Notes: generated from the letters alone by a model not told the origin. A stretch of DNA of 46,745 nt from a bacterium (GCA_027021615.1 JALUTY010000041.1:1-46745); one strand, 5' to 3'. Positions 1 through 12,253 are shown, numbered from the stretch's first letter. Program-made: numbers and translations.

Positions 1-2259
<2,259 letters not shown>

Positions 2260-2291
2260 GACACCGTCTCTTCAAGGCCCCGGGGGCTCGA

Positions 2292-2798
<507 letters not shown>

Positions 2799-3170
2799 CT
2801 ACTTGGGCTTCTTGGCGCCGTACTTGGACCGCCCCTGCCGGCGCTTGTCCACGCCCGAGGCGTCCAGGGTACCGCGGACGATGTGGTAGCGAACGCCGGG
2901 AAGGTCCTTGACCCGGCCGCCCCGGATGAGCACCACGGAGTGCTCCTGGAGGTTGTGCCCCTCGCCGGGGATGTAGGCCGTGACCTCCTTGCCGGTGGTC
3001 AGCCGCACACGGGCGACCTTCCGGAGCGCCGAGTTCGGCTTCTTCGGGGTGGTGGTGTACACGCGGGTGCACACTCCCCGCTTCTGGGGGCAGGCCTCCA
3101 GGGCCGGAGACGCCGTCCGCTTCTTCACCTTCTTGCGGCCCTTGCGCACGAGCTGGTTGATCGTGGGCAT
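2799..3170 (-). CDS. rpsL: 30S ribosomal protein S12
   Basis: The 123-residue protein is the decoding-centre protein S12. It starts [19 protein letters not shown] at an ATG preceded by GAGGAGGG. An upstream in-frame GTG/ATG extension would add 33 unrelated residues and is rejected. The decoding motifs [11 protein letters not shown] and [13 protein letters not shown] are present, with lysines at the two positions (about 42 and 87) where substitutions give streptomycin resistance, so this is the sensitive-type sequence. It is the first gene of the operon, preceded by a leader of about 210 bases. Confidence 0.97.
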   Translation of the reverse strand: MPTINQLVRKGRKKVKKRTASPALEACPQKRGVCTRVYTTTPKKPNSALRKVARVRLTTGKEVTAYIPGEGHNLQEHSVVLIRGGRVKDLPGVRYHIVRGTLDASGVDKRRQGRSKYGAKKPK

Positions 3171-3188
3171 CCACACCCTCCTCGACGG

Positions 3189-3209
3189 TTTCGGGCGCCC
3201 AACCCGAAA
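3189..3209 (-). promoter_or_regulatory. Hairpin just upstream of the rpsL ribosome binding site
   Basis: On the minus strand the leader contains a perfect 7-bp stem TTTCGGG/CCCGAAA with a 7-base loop (3189-3195 pairs with 3203-3209). It ends about 10 bases before the GAGGAGGG SD of rpsL. A hairpin this close to the SD could modulate initiation, for example as a ribosomal-protein autoregulatory site. That role is inferred from position only. Confidence 0.45.
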
Positions 3210-3388
3210 ACAATACGCGCACCTGCCGGCCGACCCGGCCGCAGCACCGGGCGGGCACCGACAGGCCAACCACTCTCAAGTCGTTACGGTCGACGAACGT
3301 GTCCGGTTCGGCGAGCTGTTCGGCGGCTCGTACCCCGAGGGAGGCAGCGGAGCCGTTGGGGAGCGCTCTCCCCCAAAAGGGAACGCGG

Positions 3389-3417
3389 AGGCTATCACAC
3401 CGGCCCAGGCGGTGCAA
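3389..3417 (-). promoter_or_regulatory. Sigma-70-type promoter for the rpsL-rpsG-fusA-tuf operon
   Basis: Read on the minus strand, TTGCAC (3412-3417) is separated by exactly 17 bases from TAGCCT (3389-3394). It lies between the end of rpoD and rpsL and gives a predicted leader of roughly 210 bases. A second hairpin, TTGGGG...CCCCAA, lies just downstream around 3355-3380. No experimental start is available. Confidence 0.55.
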
Positions 3418-3438
3418 GGGGCACTAAGCGATTTTTTC

Positions 3439-3456
3439 GGCGGGGCAGGCCCCGCC
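3439..3456 (-). other. GC-rich hairpin immediately after rpoD
   Basis: A perfect 8-bp inverted repeat, GGCGGGGC/GCCCCGCC with a 2-base centre, starts 8 bases after the rpoD stop. On the minus strand it is followed by A6, not T6, so it is not a textbook intrinsic terminator for rpoD. It may act as a 3' stabilising structure. Confidence 0.35.
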
Positions 3457-3464
3457 CCTGACGG

Positions 3465-5273
3465 TCACTTCAGGAAGGTTCGGAGCTTCCGGCTCCGGGT
3501 GGGATGGCGCAGCTTGTGCAGGGCCTTGGCCTCGATCTGCCGGATCCGCTCCCGGGTCACGGCGAAGTCCCGGCCCACCTCCTCCAGGGTATGGTCCGAC
3601 TTCTCGTCGATGCCGAAGCGCATCCGCAGCACCTTCTCCTCCCGGGGGGTCAGGGTGGACAGGACCTCCCGGGTTTTCTCGGCCAGGTTGGAGTGCTCGG
3701 CCGCCTCGTCCGGGAGGACCGCGTTCTTGTCCTCGATGAAGTCCCCCAGGTGGCTGTCCTCCTCGTCCCCGATCGGGGTCTCCAGGCTGATCGGCTCCTT
3801 GGCGATCCGCAGGACCTTACGAACCTTGGCCACGCTCATGTCCATACGCTCGGCGATCTCCTCGGGCTTGGGCTCGCGGCCCAGCTCCTGCACCAGGTAC
3901 CGGCTGGTGCGCACCAGCTTGTTGATCGTCTCCACCATGTGCACCGGCACCCGGATGGTCCGGGCCTGATCCGCGATGGCCCGGGTGATGGCCTGGCGGA
4001 TCCACCAGGTGGCGTAGGTGGAGAACTTGTAGCCCCGCTGGTACTCGAACTTGTCCACCGCCTTCATCAGGCCGATGTTCCCCTCCTGGATCAGGTCCAG
4101 AAACTGGAGCCCCCGGTTCGTGTACTTCTTGGCGATGCTCACCACGAGCCGCAGGTTGGCCTCGATCAGCTCGGTCTTGGCAATCTTGGCCCGCATCTGG
4201 CCTGAACGGATTCTCTTCACCTTGTCGAACAGGGCCTGCCGGCTGAGCCCCGTGCGCTCCTCGGCCTCGCGGATCGCGTCCAGATGCTCGCGGATCTCCT
4301 TGCGCAGCCGCTTGACCTGGTCGGGCCGGCGCCCCATCTCCTCGCAGATGGCCCGCAGGTTCTTGCCCTCCCACATGACCAGGAACTCCTGGGGCGACAT
4401 GCCGATCTCGGCCTCGATGGCCCGCATCCCCCTCTCGGCGGCCCGGACTCGGTCGGCCAGCTCGAAGTACCGGCCCACGATCTCGTCCACCACGGCGTCC
4501 TTGAGCCCCAGCGACCGGAAGTGACGCACCATCTCCCTCTGGATGGCCGAGATCTCGGCCTCCACCTCCTCGCCCGCCGCCTGCCGAGCCCGGAGCTCGG
4601 CCCGGCGGCGGTCGAGGTCCCGGATCGTCTCGATCACCGCGAGCACCCGGTCCACCTGGTTCTCATGGGAGACCGGGGACGCGGGCGGGGCCGGTTCGCC
4701 CTCCTCGGCGGCCTCCTCAGGCTCCTCGGCCTCGCCGAGGTCCTCGCTCAGATCCATCACGCTCCGCAGGCTCACCTCGCCGGCGCGCAGCCTCTCCCCC
4801 AGGGTCACGATCTCATCCACGGCCAGGGAGCCGCTGAACGCGGCATCGAACGCCTCGTTCAGGCCCGCCTCGATGCGCTTGGCGATCTCCACCTCGCCCT
4901 CCCGGGTGAGAAGCGACACCGACCCCATCTCCCGGAGGTACATGCGCACCGGGTCGTTGGTGCGCTCGAACAGGGCCTCGTAGTCCGCGCGCTCCTCCTC
5001 CTCAGCGGGCTCCTCCCGGGTCTTGACCTCCTTGCCCTCCTCCTCGGCGGGCGGCGAGAACTCCCCATCCTCCCGGGCCACGGACTCCACCGCCTCCTCC
5101 TCCACCACCTCGATGTCGAGGTCCCGGAGCGTCATGATCAGCTCGTCGATCGCCTCGGGATCCACGTACTCGTCGGGAAGGAAGTCGTTGAGCTCCCGGT
5201 AGGTCACGTACCCCCGGTCTCGCCCCTCCTCGATGAGCTCCTCGAACTCCTCAAGCCGAAAGCCTCTGCTCAT
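3465..5273 (-). CDS. rpoD: RNA polymerase primary sigma factor (sigma-70)
   Basis: The 602-residue protein is the housekeeping sigma factor. It has an N-terminal region 1.1 (roughly residues 1-60), an acidic linker, region 1.2 ([20 protein letters not shown]), a non-conserved region, and region 2 ([20 protein letters not shown], then [19 protein letters not shown]). Regions 3 and 4 follow, with the helix-turn-helix [20 protein letters not shown], and the protein ends RKLRTFLK. The ATG has an AGGGAGAG SD. It is 42 bases after dnaG, matching the widespread dnaG-rpoD arrangement. Confidence 0.97.
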   Translation of the reverse strand: MSRGFRLEEFEELIEEGRDRGYVTYRELNDFLPDEYVDPEAIDELIMTLRDLDIEVVEEEAVESVAREDGEFSPPAEEEGKEVKTREEPAEEEERADYEALFERTNDPVRMYLREMGSVSLLTREGEVEIAKRIEAGLNEAFDAAFSGSLAVDEIVTLGERLRAGEVSLRSVMDLSEDLGEAEEPEEAAEEGEPAPPASPVSHENQVDRVLAVIETIRDLDRRRAELRARQAAGEEVEAEISAIQREMVRHFRSLGLKDAVVDEIVGRYFELADRVRAAERGMRAIEAEIGMSPQEFLVMWEGKNLRAICEEMGRRPDQVKRLRKEIREHLDAIREAEERTGLSRQALFDKVKRIRSGQMRAKIAKTELIEANLRLVVSIAKKYTNRGLQFLDLIQEGNIGLMKAVDKFEYQRGYKFSTYATWWIRQAITRAIADQARTIRVPVHMVETINKLVRTSRYLVQELGREPKPEEIAERMDMSVAKVRKVLRIAKEPISLETPIGDEEDSHLGDFIEDKNAVLPDEAAEHSNLAEKTREVLSTLTPREEKVLRMRFGIDEKSDHTLEEVGRDFAVTRERIRQIEAKALHKLRHPTRSRKLRTFLK

Positions 5274-5315
5274 TGGTCTGCACTCTCCCTGGAGAAAAAT
5301 CTCGAGAGGCGCCCG

Positions 5316-7028
5316 TCAGCCGCCGAGCCGGGCGACCTCCCGGTCCAGCTCGGCCTTCCGCCGCAGCAACCCCGCGACCCGTTCTGCGTCGCCCACCCGC
5401 TCCGCTCGCCGGAGCTGGCGCAGCACCTCGGCCGCCTCCTGCCGCGCCGCCCGCAGGCGCATCCGACGCACCAGCTCCCCAAGCTCGGGCAGCCCGGCCC
5501 CGTCCTCCACCACCACACGGGCCACAACCGGGCGGACGGGCTCCGGCGCCTCGGCCAGGCGCAGCGCGTCCGGCTGACCGGACACCCACCGGGCCGCCTC
5601 CCGCAGGGGGCCCGGTCCGAAACACTCGTCGAGGCCCTCGTCCCGGAACGCCTGCCGGGCCGTGGGCCGGTGCACCAGGCAGGCCACCACCGCCCGCTCC
5701 AACGGATCGTCCGGCGTCTCAGCGGACGCCGCCTCTCGGGCCGGCTCCCCGCCGGCCCACCGGGGGATCCGAGCCCGTAGCCGGGCCTCGTCCACCCCCA
5801 GGGCCTCGGCCGTCCGGCGGGCGTACAGGTCCCGGGCCAGGGGGTCGGACACCGCGGCCAGAACCCGAGCCGCCTCGTCGGCCGCCCGCAGGCGGCCGGG
5901 CACCGAGGTCAGGTCGAGCCGGGACATCAGGTCCTCCAAGAACCCGTCGAACAGGGGGGTGGCCCCGGCCACGAGCCGTTCCAGGTCGCCGCCCTCCCGC
6001 ACGAACGAATCGGGATCATGCCCTGGCGGAAGGAACACGGCCCGACAGTCGACCCCCTCGGCCAGGAACACCTCGAGGCTCCGCACCGCGGCCCGCCGGC
6101 CGGCCTCGTCGCCGTCGTAGAGCAGCACCACCCGGTCCACCCGGCGGCGCAGCTCCCGAAGGTGATCCGGCCCCAGGGCCGTGCCCAGGGTGGCCACCGC
6201 CCGGGGATAGCCCCGGCCATGAAGGCTCACCACGTCCATGTACCCTTCCACCACCCAGGCCTCCCGGCGCTTGCGCAGGGCCCCGGCCGCCTGGTGCAGC
6301 CCATAGAGCAGCCTGCGCTTCCGGAACACCGGGGTCTCGGGGCCGTTCAGGTACTTCGGCTCCCCCGAGTCCACCACCCGGCCGCCGAACCCCACTACCC
6401 GGCCCGATGCGTCGTGGATCGGGAACATAAGCCGGTCCCGAAACCGGTCGTACCAGTCCCCCCCCTCCCGGGCCTTGAGCAGGCCTGCCCGCTCCGCCAT
6501 CCCGAGGTCCCATCCCCGGCTCTTGAGGAACCGGGTCAGGTTGTCCCAGCCCCGGGGCGCGTACCCCAGCCCGAACGCTTCGGACAGCTCCGCCGAGATG
6601 CCCCGGCCCTCCAGATAGGCCCGGGCCCGCTCCCCGGCCCGGCCCTGGGTGAGCTGGTGCCGAAAGTACCGGGCGGCCAGGCCCAGGACCTCCAGCAACT
6701 CCGCCCGGTCGTCCGGGGCCCCCCGGTCCTTTGCCCCTTTCTCCGGCAGGGGGACCCCGGCCTGGCGGGCCAGGCGCTCCACCGCTTCCCGGAACCCCAG
6801 GCCCTCCACCTCCATCACGAACCGGAACAGGTCCCCGCCCGCCCCGCATCCGAAACAGTGGTACACCCCCTTCTCGTCGTTCACCACGAAGCTGGGGGTG
6901 CGCTCGTCGTGGAACGGACACAGACCCTTCCAGTTCTTCCCGGCCTGGCGTAGCGCCACGTAGGGGCCCACCACGTCCAAAATCGACACCCGGGCCCGGA
7001 TCTCCTGGAGCAGATCGTCGTAGCGCAT
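5316..7028 (-). CDS. dnaG: DNA primase
   Basis: The 570-residue enzyme makes RNA primers at the replication fork. The start chosen is MRYDDLLQEIRARVSILDVV. The N-terminal zinc ribbon is visible as CPFH (C37, H40) and CFGC (C58, C61). The TOPRIM core is present (VVEGYMDVVSLHGRG, then VVLLYDGDEAGRRA with the acidic DGD). The C-terminal third is more divergent, as expected for the helicase-binding domain. In-frame sequence upstream of this start is low-complexity and lies inside mutS2. It follows mutS2 by 17 bases and precedes rpoD. Confidence 0.95.
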   Translation of the reverse strand: MRYDDLLQEIRARVSILDVVGPYVALRQAGKNWKGLCPFHDERTPSFVVNDEKGVYHCFGCGAGGDLFRFVMEVEGLGFREAVERLARQAGVPLPEKGAKDRGAPDDRAELLEVLGLAARYFRHQLTQGRAGERARAYLEGRGISAELSEAFGLGYAPRGWDNLTRFLKSRGWDLGMAERAGLLKAREGGDWYDRFRDRLMFPIHDASGRVVGFGGRVVDSGEPKYLNGPETPVFRKRRLLYGLHQAAGALRKRREAWVVEGYMDVVSLHGRGYPRAVATLGTALGPDHLRELRRRVDRVVLLYDGDEAGRRAAVRSLEVFLAEGVDCRAVFLPPGHDPDSFVREGGDLERLVAGATPLFDGFLEDLMSRLDLTSVPGRLRAADEAARVLAAVSDPLARDLYARRTAEALGVDEARLRARIPRWAGGEPAREAASAETPDDPLERAVVACLVHRPTARQAFRDEGLDECFGPGPLREAARWVSGQPDALRLAEAPEPVRPVVARVVVEDGAGLPELGELVRRMRLRAARQEAAEVLRQLRRAERVGDAERVAGLLRRKAELDREVARLGG

Positions 7029-7045
7029 GGCCGTCCCGCCAGCCG

Positions 7046-9448
7046 TCAACCCCGCAGCTCCACCACCGTGACCGCGTCCCCCTCCTGGGCCTGCCACTCC
7101 TCCACCCGCGGGTCGGACGAGAGGCGCTCGCGCACGGCCCGGCGCAGCGCGCCGGTGCCGCGGCCGTGGACCACCCGCAGCGACCCTGCGTCCGCCAGGA
7201 CCGCTCCGTCCAGGGCCCGGTCCAACCTTCGGAGGGCCTCGTCCACCCGGCACCCCACCAGAACGAGGTCGGTGGGCGCCCTGGCCTCGGCCTCCACCCG
7301 CACGCCTCCGCTCCGAGCCTCCAGGGTTCTCGGCGCCTCCTCCCGAACCTCCAGTTGGGCCGGCGCCACGGTCACTCGCAGCCCCCCCACATCGACCACG
7401 GCCTGGCCGTCCTTGAGCGCCACGATCCGGCCCTCCCGCCCCAGCGGCTGAACCCGGACCCACAGCCCCTCCCGGAGGGGCTCGGCCGTACGGGAGGGCT
7501 CAGGAGCCGGCCGGACCAGGGCCCGTTCCAGGGCCTGCGCGATCCGGGCGACCTCGGTCTGGGCCTCCTTCTGGGGGATCTCTCGCCGGGAGAACCGGCG
7601 GATCGCCCGGGCCAGGGCCCTGCGGGCCCGTGTGATCTCGGCCCGAGCCTCGGCCCAGGCCGCCTCCCGAGCCCGGCGGCGGTCCTCCTCGGCCTGACGC
7701 AACCGCCGCTGCGCCTCGGCCAGCCGGCGCCGCGCCTCGTCCTCGGCCGCCCGGGCCCGGGCCCGGGCCTCCAAGGCCTCGTCCCGGGCCCGCTCCAGGT
7801 CCTGGAGGAAGCCGGCCCCCGGCTCCTCACCGCCGACGGCGTAGGCCCGGGCTCGGGCCAGCACCTCCAGCGGGAACCCCAAGCGCTCGGCCACGTCCAG
7901 GGCGTTGGACCGGCCCGTCCGGCCGTAGATCAACCGGTAGAGGGGCCGGCCGGTCTCCCGGTCGAAGGCCACGGCCGCATTCTCGGCCTCGGGCCGGGCA
8001 TATGCGAACCCCTTCAGGCCCTCCAGGTGGGTGGTCCCGATCACGGTGGCCCCGGCCTCCATGAGAGCCTCGAGCACGGCAAGGGCCAGGGCGGCCCCCT
8101 CCCGGGGGTCGGTGCCGGCCCCCAGCTCGTCGAGCAGCACCAATGTCCCGGGGGCCGCCCCCTCCAGAGCCTCCCGGAGCCTCGTCACGTGGCCCGTGAA
8201 CGTGGACAGGTGGCGGTCCAGGTCCTGCTCGTCGCCGATGTCGGCGAACACCGGGTCGAACCAGCCCACCCGGCTGCCCTCGGCAGCGGACACGAACAAC
8301 CCGCTGCGAGCCATCAGGGTCAGCAGCCCGGCGGTCTTAAGGGCCACGGTCTTGCCGCCGGCGTTGGCCCCGGTGATAAGCAGAAGCCGGGGTCCGCTTT
8401 CCCCCCTGCAGCCCACCCTGAGGTCCACCGGCACCACCCCGTGGTCCGGGTGGAGCACCAGCAAAGGGTGCCGGGCGGCTTCCAGGCGGAGCTCGGGCCG
8501 GTCGACGATCTGGGGCCGCGCGGCACCGAGCCGCCGGGCTAAGCCCCACTTGGCCGACACCAGGTCCAGATGGGCGGCCACAGCCACGTTGGCGGCGATG
8601 GCCCCGGCCTCCCGGCCCACCTGGGCCGTAAGGTCGGTCAAGATGCGCCGGATCTCGGCTTCCTCCTCCTCCCGGAGGGTCCCCAGGCGGTTGTTGAGCT
8701 CCACCACCTCCAAGGGCTCCACGAAGAACGTGTTGCCCGTGCGGGACCGGTCGTGGACGATGCCGTCCAGATACCCCCGGAAGTCCGTGCGCAGGGGCAC
8801 CACGTACCGGCCGTCGCGGACCGTGACGAAGTCGTCCCGCACGGCCGGAGCCAGGTCCCGCTCCCTCAGCAGGGCCTCCAGCCGGGACCGGATCCGCTGC
8901 CGCAGGCGCCTGAGCTCGGCCCGGATCGCTGCCAGCTGGGGGCTGGCCCCATCCAGGATCTCACCCCGGGGGCCGAAGGTCCGGGCGAATCGGTCCACCA
9001 GGAGATCCAACGGCCTCATGCGGGCCGCGTACTCCCCCAGGGGGGAGCCTTCGGCCGCGGCGTCCTCCAGGTACTCCAGCACCCGGGCGCAGGTCTCCAC
9101 CGTGTCCCGGATCTCCAGGAGCGCCTCCGCAGCCAGAGTCATGCCGGGCCGACGGGCGTCCTTCAGATGAACCGAGATCTCCCGGAGCCCCCCCACGGGG
9201 GGAAGCCCCAGGTCCGGCTCTCGGCGGCCCAGCTCCTCCACCTCGGCCAGGGCCCGGCGGGCGGCCTCCGCATCGGGGAGCGGCCGCAAGGCGGCGCACA
9301 GGGCCTTCCCCTGAGGGGATCGACCCTCTTCGGCCAAGGCCTCGAGGATCCGGAAGAAATCGAGAACCTGGAGGGTCCGCGCATCCGCCCCCACCCCGCT
9401 GCCGCGCTCGGCGGGGCCGGGGCGCCGCGCAAGGGAAGGAACGGTCAA
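7046..9448 (-). CDS. mutS2: MutS2 family ATPase/endonuclease
   Basis: This 800-residue protein has the MutS2 architecture: a core/lever region, the ABC-type ATPase with Walker A TGANAGGKT at about residue 355, Walker B LVLLDELGAGTDPREG, a long coiled-coil rich in Ala/Arg/Glu (about residues 530-620), and a C-terminal Smr domain with HGRGTGALR. Unlike MutS it has no N-terminal mismatch-binding domain. MutS2 proteins act in recombination control or ribosome rescue. The Smr motif normally written LDLRG reads LVLVG here. Its start overlaps the yqeY stop by 4 bases (ATGA), so the two are coupled. Confidence 0.93.
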   Translation of the reverse strand: MTVPSLARRPGPAERGSGVGADARTLQVLDFFRILEALAEEGRSPQGKALCAALRPLPDAEAARRALAEVEELGRREPDLGLPPVGGLREISVHLKDARRPGMTLAAEALLEIRDTVETCARVLEYLEDAAAEGSPLGEYAARMRPLDLLVDRFARTFGPRGEILDGASPQLAAIRAELRRLRQRIRSRLEALLRERDLAPAVRDDFVTVRDGRYVVPLRTDFRGYLDGIVHDRSRTGNTFFVEPLEVVELNNRLGTLREEEEAEIRRILTDLTAQVGREAGAIAANVAVAAHLDLVSAKWGLARRLGAARPQIVDRPELRLEAARHPLLVLHPDHGVVPVDLRVGCRGESGPRLLLITGANAGGKTVALKTAGLLTLMARSGLFVSAAEGSRVGWFDPVFADIGDEQDLDRHLSTFTGHVTRLREALEGAAPGTLVLLDELGAGTDPREGAALALAVLEALMEAGATVIGTTHLEGLKGFAYARPEAENAAVAFDRETGRPLYRLIYGRTGRSNALDVAERLGFPLEVLARARAYAVGGEEPGAGFLQDLERARDEALEARARARAAEDEARRRLAEAQRRLRQAEEDRRRAREAAWAEARAEITRARRALARAIRRFSRREIPQKEAQTEVARIAQALERALVRPAPEPSRTAEPLREGLWVRVQPLGREGRIVALKDGQAVVDVGGLRVTVAPAQLEVREEAPRTLEARSGGVRVEAEARAPTDLVLVGCRVDEALRRLDRALDGAVLADAGSLRVVHGRGTGALRRAVRERLSSDPRVEEWQAQEGDAVTVVELRG

Positions 9449-9912
9449 CTTCGCTCCCCGGCAAGGAGCTCGCGCACCCGGGCGCTCACCCGGCCTCCGG
9501 CTGCCCGGCCCCGCACCCGGGGCATCAGCACCTTCATCACCCGGCCCATGTCCCGGGGGCCGGTCGCGCCCACCTCCTCCACGGCCCGGGCCGCCTCGGC
9601 CCGCAGCTCCTCTTCGCTCAACGGGGCCGGCAGGAACTCCTCAATCACCGCCAGATCCGCCTCCTCCTTGGCGACCAGGTCCTCCCGGCCAGCGGCGCGA
9701 AACTGGGCGATGCTCTCCCGGCGCTGCTTAGCCAGGGTGCCCAGGGCGGCCAGCACCTCGTCCTCGCCCAACGGCGCCCGCTTCTCGATCCGGCGCCGTT
9801 GCAGCTCGGCCCGGACGTTCCGGAGGGCGGCCACACGGGCTGCATCCCGGGCCTTCATCGCCTGCGTCAGAGCCCCATCGATCCGCTGCTCCAGGGTGCT
9901 CACCTCAGCCAT
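9445..9912 (-). CDS. GatB/YqeY domain protein
   Basis: This is a 155-residue protein of the YqeY family, related to the tRNA-binding tail of GatB; its exact role is not settled. Family features are the N-terminal ALTQAMKARDAARVAALRNV and the C-terminal PRDMGRVMKVLMPRVRGRA. I chose the ATG at 9912 because GGTGGAGG sits 5 bases before it. An in-frame GTG four codons upstream would place the SD inside the gene. It heads yqeY-mutS2-dnaG-rpoD, resembling the common rpsU-yqeY-dnaG-rpoD order, although no rpsU is present here. Confidence 0.88.
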   Translation of the reverse strand: MAEVSTLEQRIDGALTQAMKARDAARVAALRNVRAELQRRRIEKRAPLGEDEVLAALGTLAKQRRESIAQFRAAGREDLVAKEEADLAVIEEFLPAPLSEEELRAEAARAVEEVGATGPRDMGRVMKVLMPRVRGRAAGGRVSARVRELLAGERS

Positions 9913-9938
9913 CGCCGCCTCCACCGGGAACGAACCGT

Positions 9939-9976
9939 ATCATACACAACATTCAGGCAGCCCAGCCGGTTGTCAA
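9939..9976 (-). promoter_or_regulatory. Possible promoter region upstream of yqeY (poor spacing)
   Basis: The 66-base gap between the SPOR gene and yqeY contains TTGACA (9971-9976) and TATGAT (9939-9944) on the minus strand. Each is a near-consensus hexamer, but they are 26 bases apart, too far for one sigma-70 site. Either one of them works with a weak partner, or the gap is not a promoter. Confidence 0.25.
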
Positions 9977-9978
9977 GG

Positions 9979-10581
9979 TCACCGGGTGGTCACGAACCCC
10001 TGAATCCCCTTTCCCTTCAGCACCGAGTCCTGAAACTTTCCGGCCGCGGCCCGGCTTCGGAACCGACCGGCCTGGACTCGGTACCAGGTGCGGCCGGCCA
10101 CCGAGGCCTCCACGATCTGGGCCTCCACCCCCTGCTGCCGGATCCGGGCCAGGAACCGCTCTGCGTCGGCCCGGCTGCGAAACGATCCCACCTGCACCGT
10201 GAACACAGGCGGAGGAGCCTCGGCCGCGCTCGTCCGGGGTGGGGCCGGCGGAGGCGGGGCGGGCGGGGTCTCGGCACGCGGCGCGACCGGCGCCTGCCGA
10301 GCCGACTGAGCCGACGGGCTTTTGAGGTCTCGGTAGAACGAGAGTTCCGGCTGGGGGAGGGGCTCCTCCTGGGGCGGGGAGGACGTCGGCCGGGGAGCCG
10401 GCCGCTCCGACACCTCCAACTCCGGGGGGAGAGGCCGGGGCGCCCAGAGGGAACGGCCCACGAACACACCCAGGAGGAACACCAGCACCAGGACGAGCCC
10501 GCCCCCCAGGACCGCTACGGTGAGGCGCCCCGCATCGAAGCTGATCACATGCCGGTCCTCCACCTGCCGACGGTCGGCCAT
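9979..10581 (-). CDS. SPOR-domain inner-membrane protein
   Basis: The 200-residue protein has a short cytoplasmic N-terminus, one transmembrane helix (about residues 19-43), a Pro-rich periplasmic linker (about 50-120) and a C-terminal SPOR domain (FTVQVGSFRSRADAERF through WYRVQAGRFRSRAAAGKF). SPOR domains bind denuded septal peptidoglycan, so a cell-division or envelope role is likely; FtsN-like proteins share this layout. It starts 4 bases after the argS stop, so it is probably in the argS operon. Confidence 0.9.
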   Translation of the reverse strand: MADRRQVEDRHVISFDAGRLTVAVLGGGLVLVLVFLLGVFVGRSLWAPRPLPPELEVSERPAPRPTSSPPQEEPLPQPELSFYRDLKSPSAQSARQAPVAPRAETPPAPPPPAPPRTSAAEAPPPVFTVQVGSFRSRADAERFLARIRQQGVEAQIVEASVAGRTWYRVQAGRFRSRAAAGKFQDSVLKGKGIQGFVTTR

Positions 10582-10585
10582 GCCC

Positions 10586-12253
10586 TCACATCGAGTCGGG
10601 CGCGTCCACGCCCAGGATCCCGAGCCCGTTGGCGATGATCCGTTGCACCGCGGCCGCCAGGCACAATCGGGCCCGGGCCAGATCGGGGTCGTTCACGAGG
10701 AACCGATGGCGGTTGTAGTAGCCGTGGAACCGGGCCGCCAGGTCCTGAAGGTAGAAGGTCAGCCGGTGGGGCTCGCGCTGGAGCGCGGCCTCCTCCACCA
10801 CCTCGGGGAACAGGTACAGCATCTTCAACAGCTCCCGTTCCTCCTCCACGCACAGGCGCGACAGGTCCGCCTCGGCCGCCCGAGGCCGTGCGAACCCCGC
10901 CTTGGCCGCCTCCCGAAACACGCTCGAGACCCGGGCGTGGGCGTACTGCACGTAGAACACCGGGTTGTCGGCGGTCTGGGCCTTGGCCACCTCGAGGTCG
11001 AAGTCCAGGGGCGCGTCGCACGACCGGGTCAGGAACAGGAACCGGGCCGCGTCCCGGCCCACCTCCTCCACCACCTCCCGCAGGGTCACGAACTCCCCGG
11101 CCCGGGTGGACATGCCCACGGGCTTGCCCGCCCGCAGCAGGTTCACGAACTGGACCAGGAGCACCTCCAGCCGATCCGGGTCCTCCCCCAGGGCGGCCAG
11201 GGAGGCCTTCATGCGGGGCACGTACCCGTGGTGATCGGCCCCCCAGATGTCCACCACCCGGTCGAAGCCCCGGGCCAGCTTGTCCATGTGGTAGGCGATG
11301 TCCGCGGCGAAGTACGTGAGGCTACCGTCCCGCTTGACCAGCACCCGGTCCTTCTCGTCGCCATGGGCCGTGGTGCGCAGCCAAAGGGCTCCGTCGGCTC
11401 GGTACGCCTCCCCCCGCTCCTCGAGAAGCTGCAGGGTCTCCTCCACCGCCCCCTCCTCGTGAAGGGACCGCTCCGAGAACCAGCGGTCGAACCGCACCCC
11501 AAACGCCTCGAGGTCTTGGCGGATTCCGTCGAGGATCTTCGCGCCGGCCCAGCGCCCCAACCGCTCCACGGCCTTTTGCTCGGACCACCCCTTCCACTCC
11601 GAACCGAACACCCCCAGGGCCTCCCGGGCCAGGTCCCGGACGTACTCGCCCCGGTAGTGGTCCTCGGGGAACGTCACCGCCTCGCCCGCGAGCTCGCGAC
11701 ACCGGAGCCACACCGAGCGTCCCAAGATCCTCATCTGATTGCCGGCGTCGTTGACGTAGTACTCGCGCTCCACCCGGAACCCGGCGAACTCCAGCAGCCG
11801 GGCCAGGACGTCGCCCACGGCCGCCCCCCTGCCGTGACCCACGTGGAGGGGCCCCGTGGGGTTGGCCGACACGAACTCCACCTGCACCTTCCGGCCCCGT
11901 CCCACGCCGGAGCGGCCGTACCCAGCCCCCTCCCGCTCCACCTCGACCAGCACCCGGGTCCAGGCCAGGGGGTCGAGGCGCACGTTCAGGAACCCCGGCC
12001 CGGCCACCTCGGTCGAGGCCACCAGCCCCTCCGGATCCTCCAGGTGGGCCTTCAGGATCTCGGCGACCCGACGCGGGGGCATGTGCACGGCCGCGCCCAG
12101 GACCAGGGCGAGATTGGTGGCAAAGTCTCCGTGGTCCGGGTTCCGGGGCAGCTCCACCTTCCAGTGGACCTGCCGATCCGGCCGGGGCAGGTCTCCGCTG
12201 GTCACGGCCCGCTCCAAGGCCTGGGAAAACAGGTCGGTCAAGGTACGGCGCAC
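10586..12253 (-). CDS. argS: Arginyl-tRNA synthetase
   Basis: The 555-residue class I synthetase charges tRNA-Arg. The HIGH-type motif is in VSANPTGPLHVGHGRGAA. The KMSK-equivalent loop reads MSTRAGEFVTL, which is normal for ArgS. The C-terminal anticodon-binding domain ends ANGLGILGVDAPDSM. The start is a GTG (protein VRRTLTDLFSQAL) with AGGGAGAG just upstream. In-frame sequence before it is low-complexity and overlaps the neighbouring Cys-rich gene. It is 85 bases after that gene and directly before the SPOR gene. Confidence 0.95.
   Translation of the reverse strand: MRRTLTDLFSQALERAVTSGDLPRPDRQVHWKVELPRNPDHGDFATNLALVLGAAVHMPPRRVAEILKAHLEDPEGLVASTEVAGPGFLNVRLDPLAWTRVLVEVEREGAGYGRSGVGRGRKVQVEFVSANPTGPLHVGHGRGAAVGDVLARLLEFAGFRVEREYYVNDAGNQMRILGRSVWLRCRELAGEAVTFPEDHYRGEYVRDLAREALGVFGSEWKGWSEQKAVERLGRWAGAKILDGIRQDLEAFGVRFDRWFSERSLHEEGAVEETLQLLEERGEAYRADGALWLRTTAHGDEKDRVLVKRDGSLTYFAADIAYHMDKLARGFDRVVDIWGADHHGYVPRMKASLAALGEDPDRLEVLLVQFVNLLRAGKPVGMSTRAGEFVTLREVVEEVGRDAARFLFLTRSCDAPLDFDLEVAKAQTADNPVFYVQYAHARVSSVFREAAKAGFARPRAAEADLSRLCVEEERELLKMLYLFPEVVEEAALQREPHRLTFYLQDLAARFHGYYNRHRFLVNDPDLARARLCLAAAVQRIIANGLGILGVDAPDSM

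Noticed and set aside
3171-3269. N-terminal extension of rpsL from an upstream in-frame start
   Set aside because: The extra 33 residues do not resemble S12, and a strong SD sits directly before the MPTINQLV start.
3439-3456. Intrinsic terminator of rpoD
   Set aside because: The hairpin is good, but on the rpoD strand it is followed by A residues, with the T run on the wrong side.
9939-9976. Strong promoter for yqeY-mutS2-dnaG-rpoD from TTGACA and TATGAT
   Set aside because: The 26-base spacing does not suit a single sigma-70 promoter, so only a low-confidence entry was kept.
9913-9978. rpsU, expected before yqeY-dnaG-rpoD
   Set aside because: The gap is only 66 bases and encodes nothing like S21.
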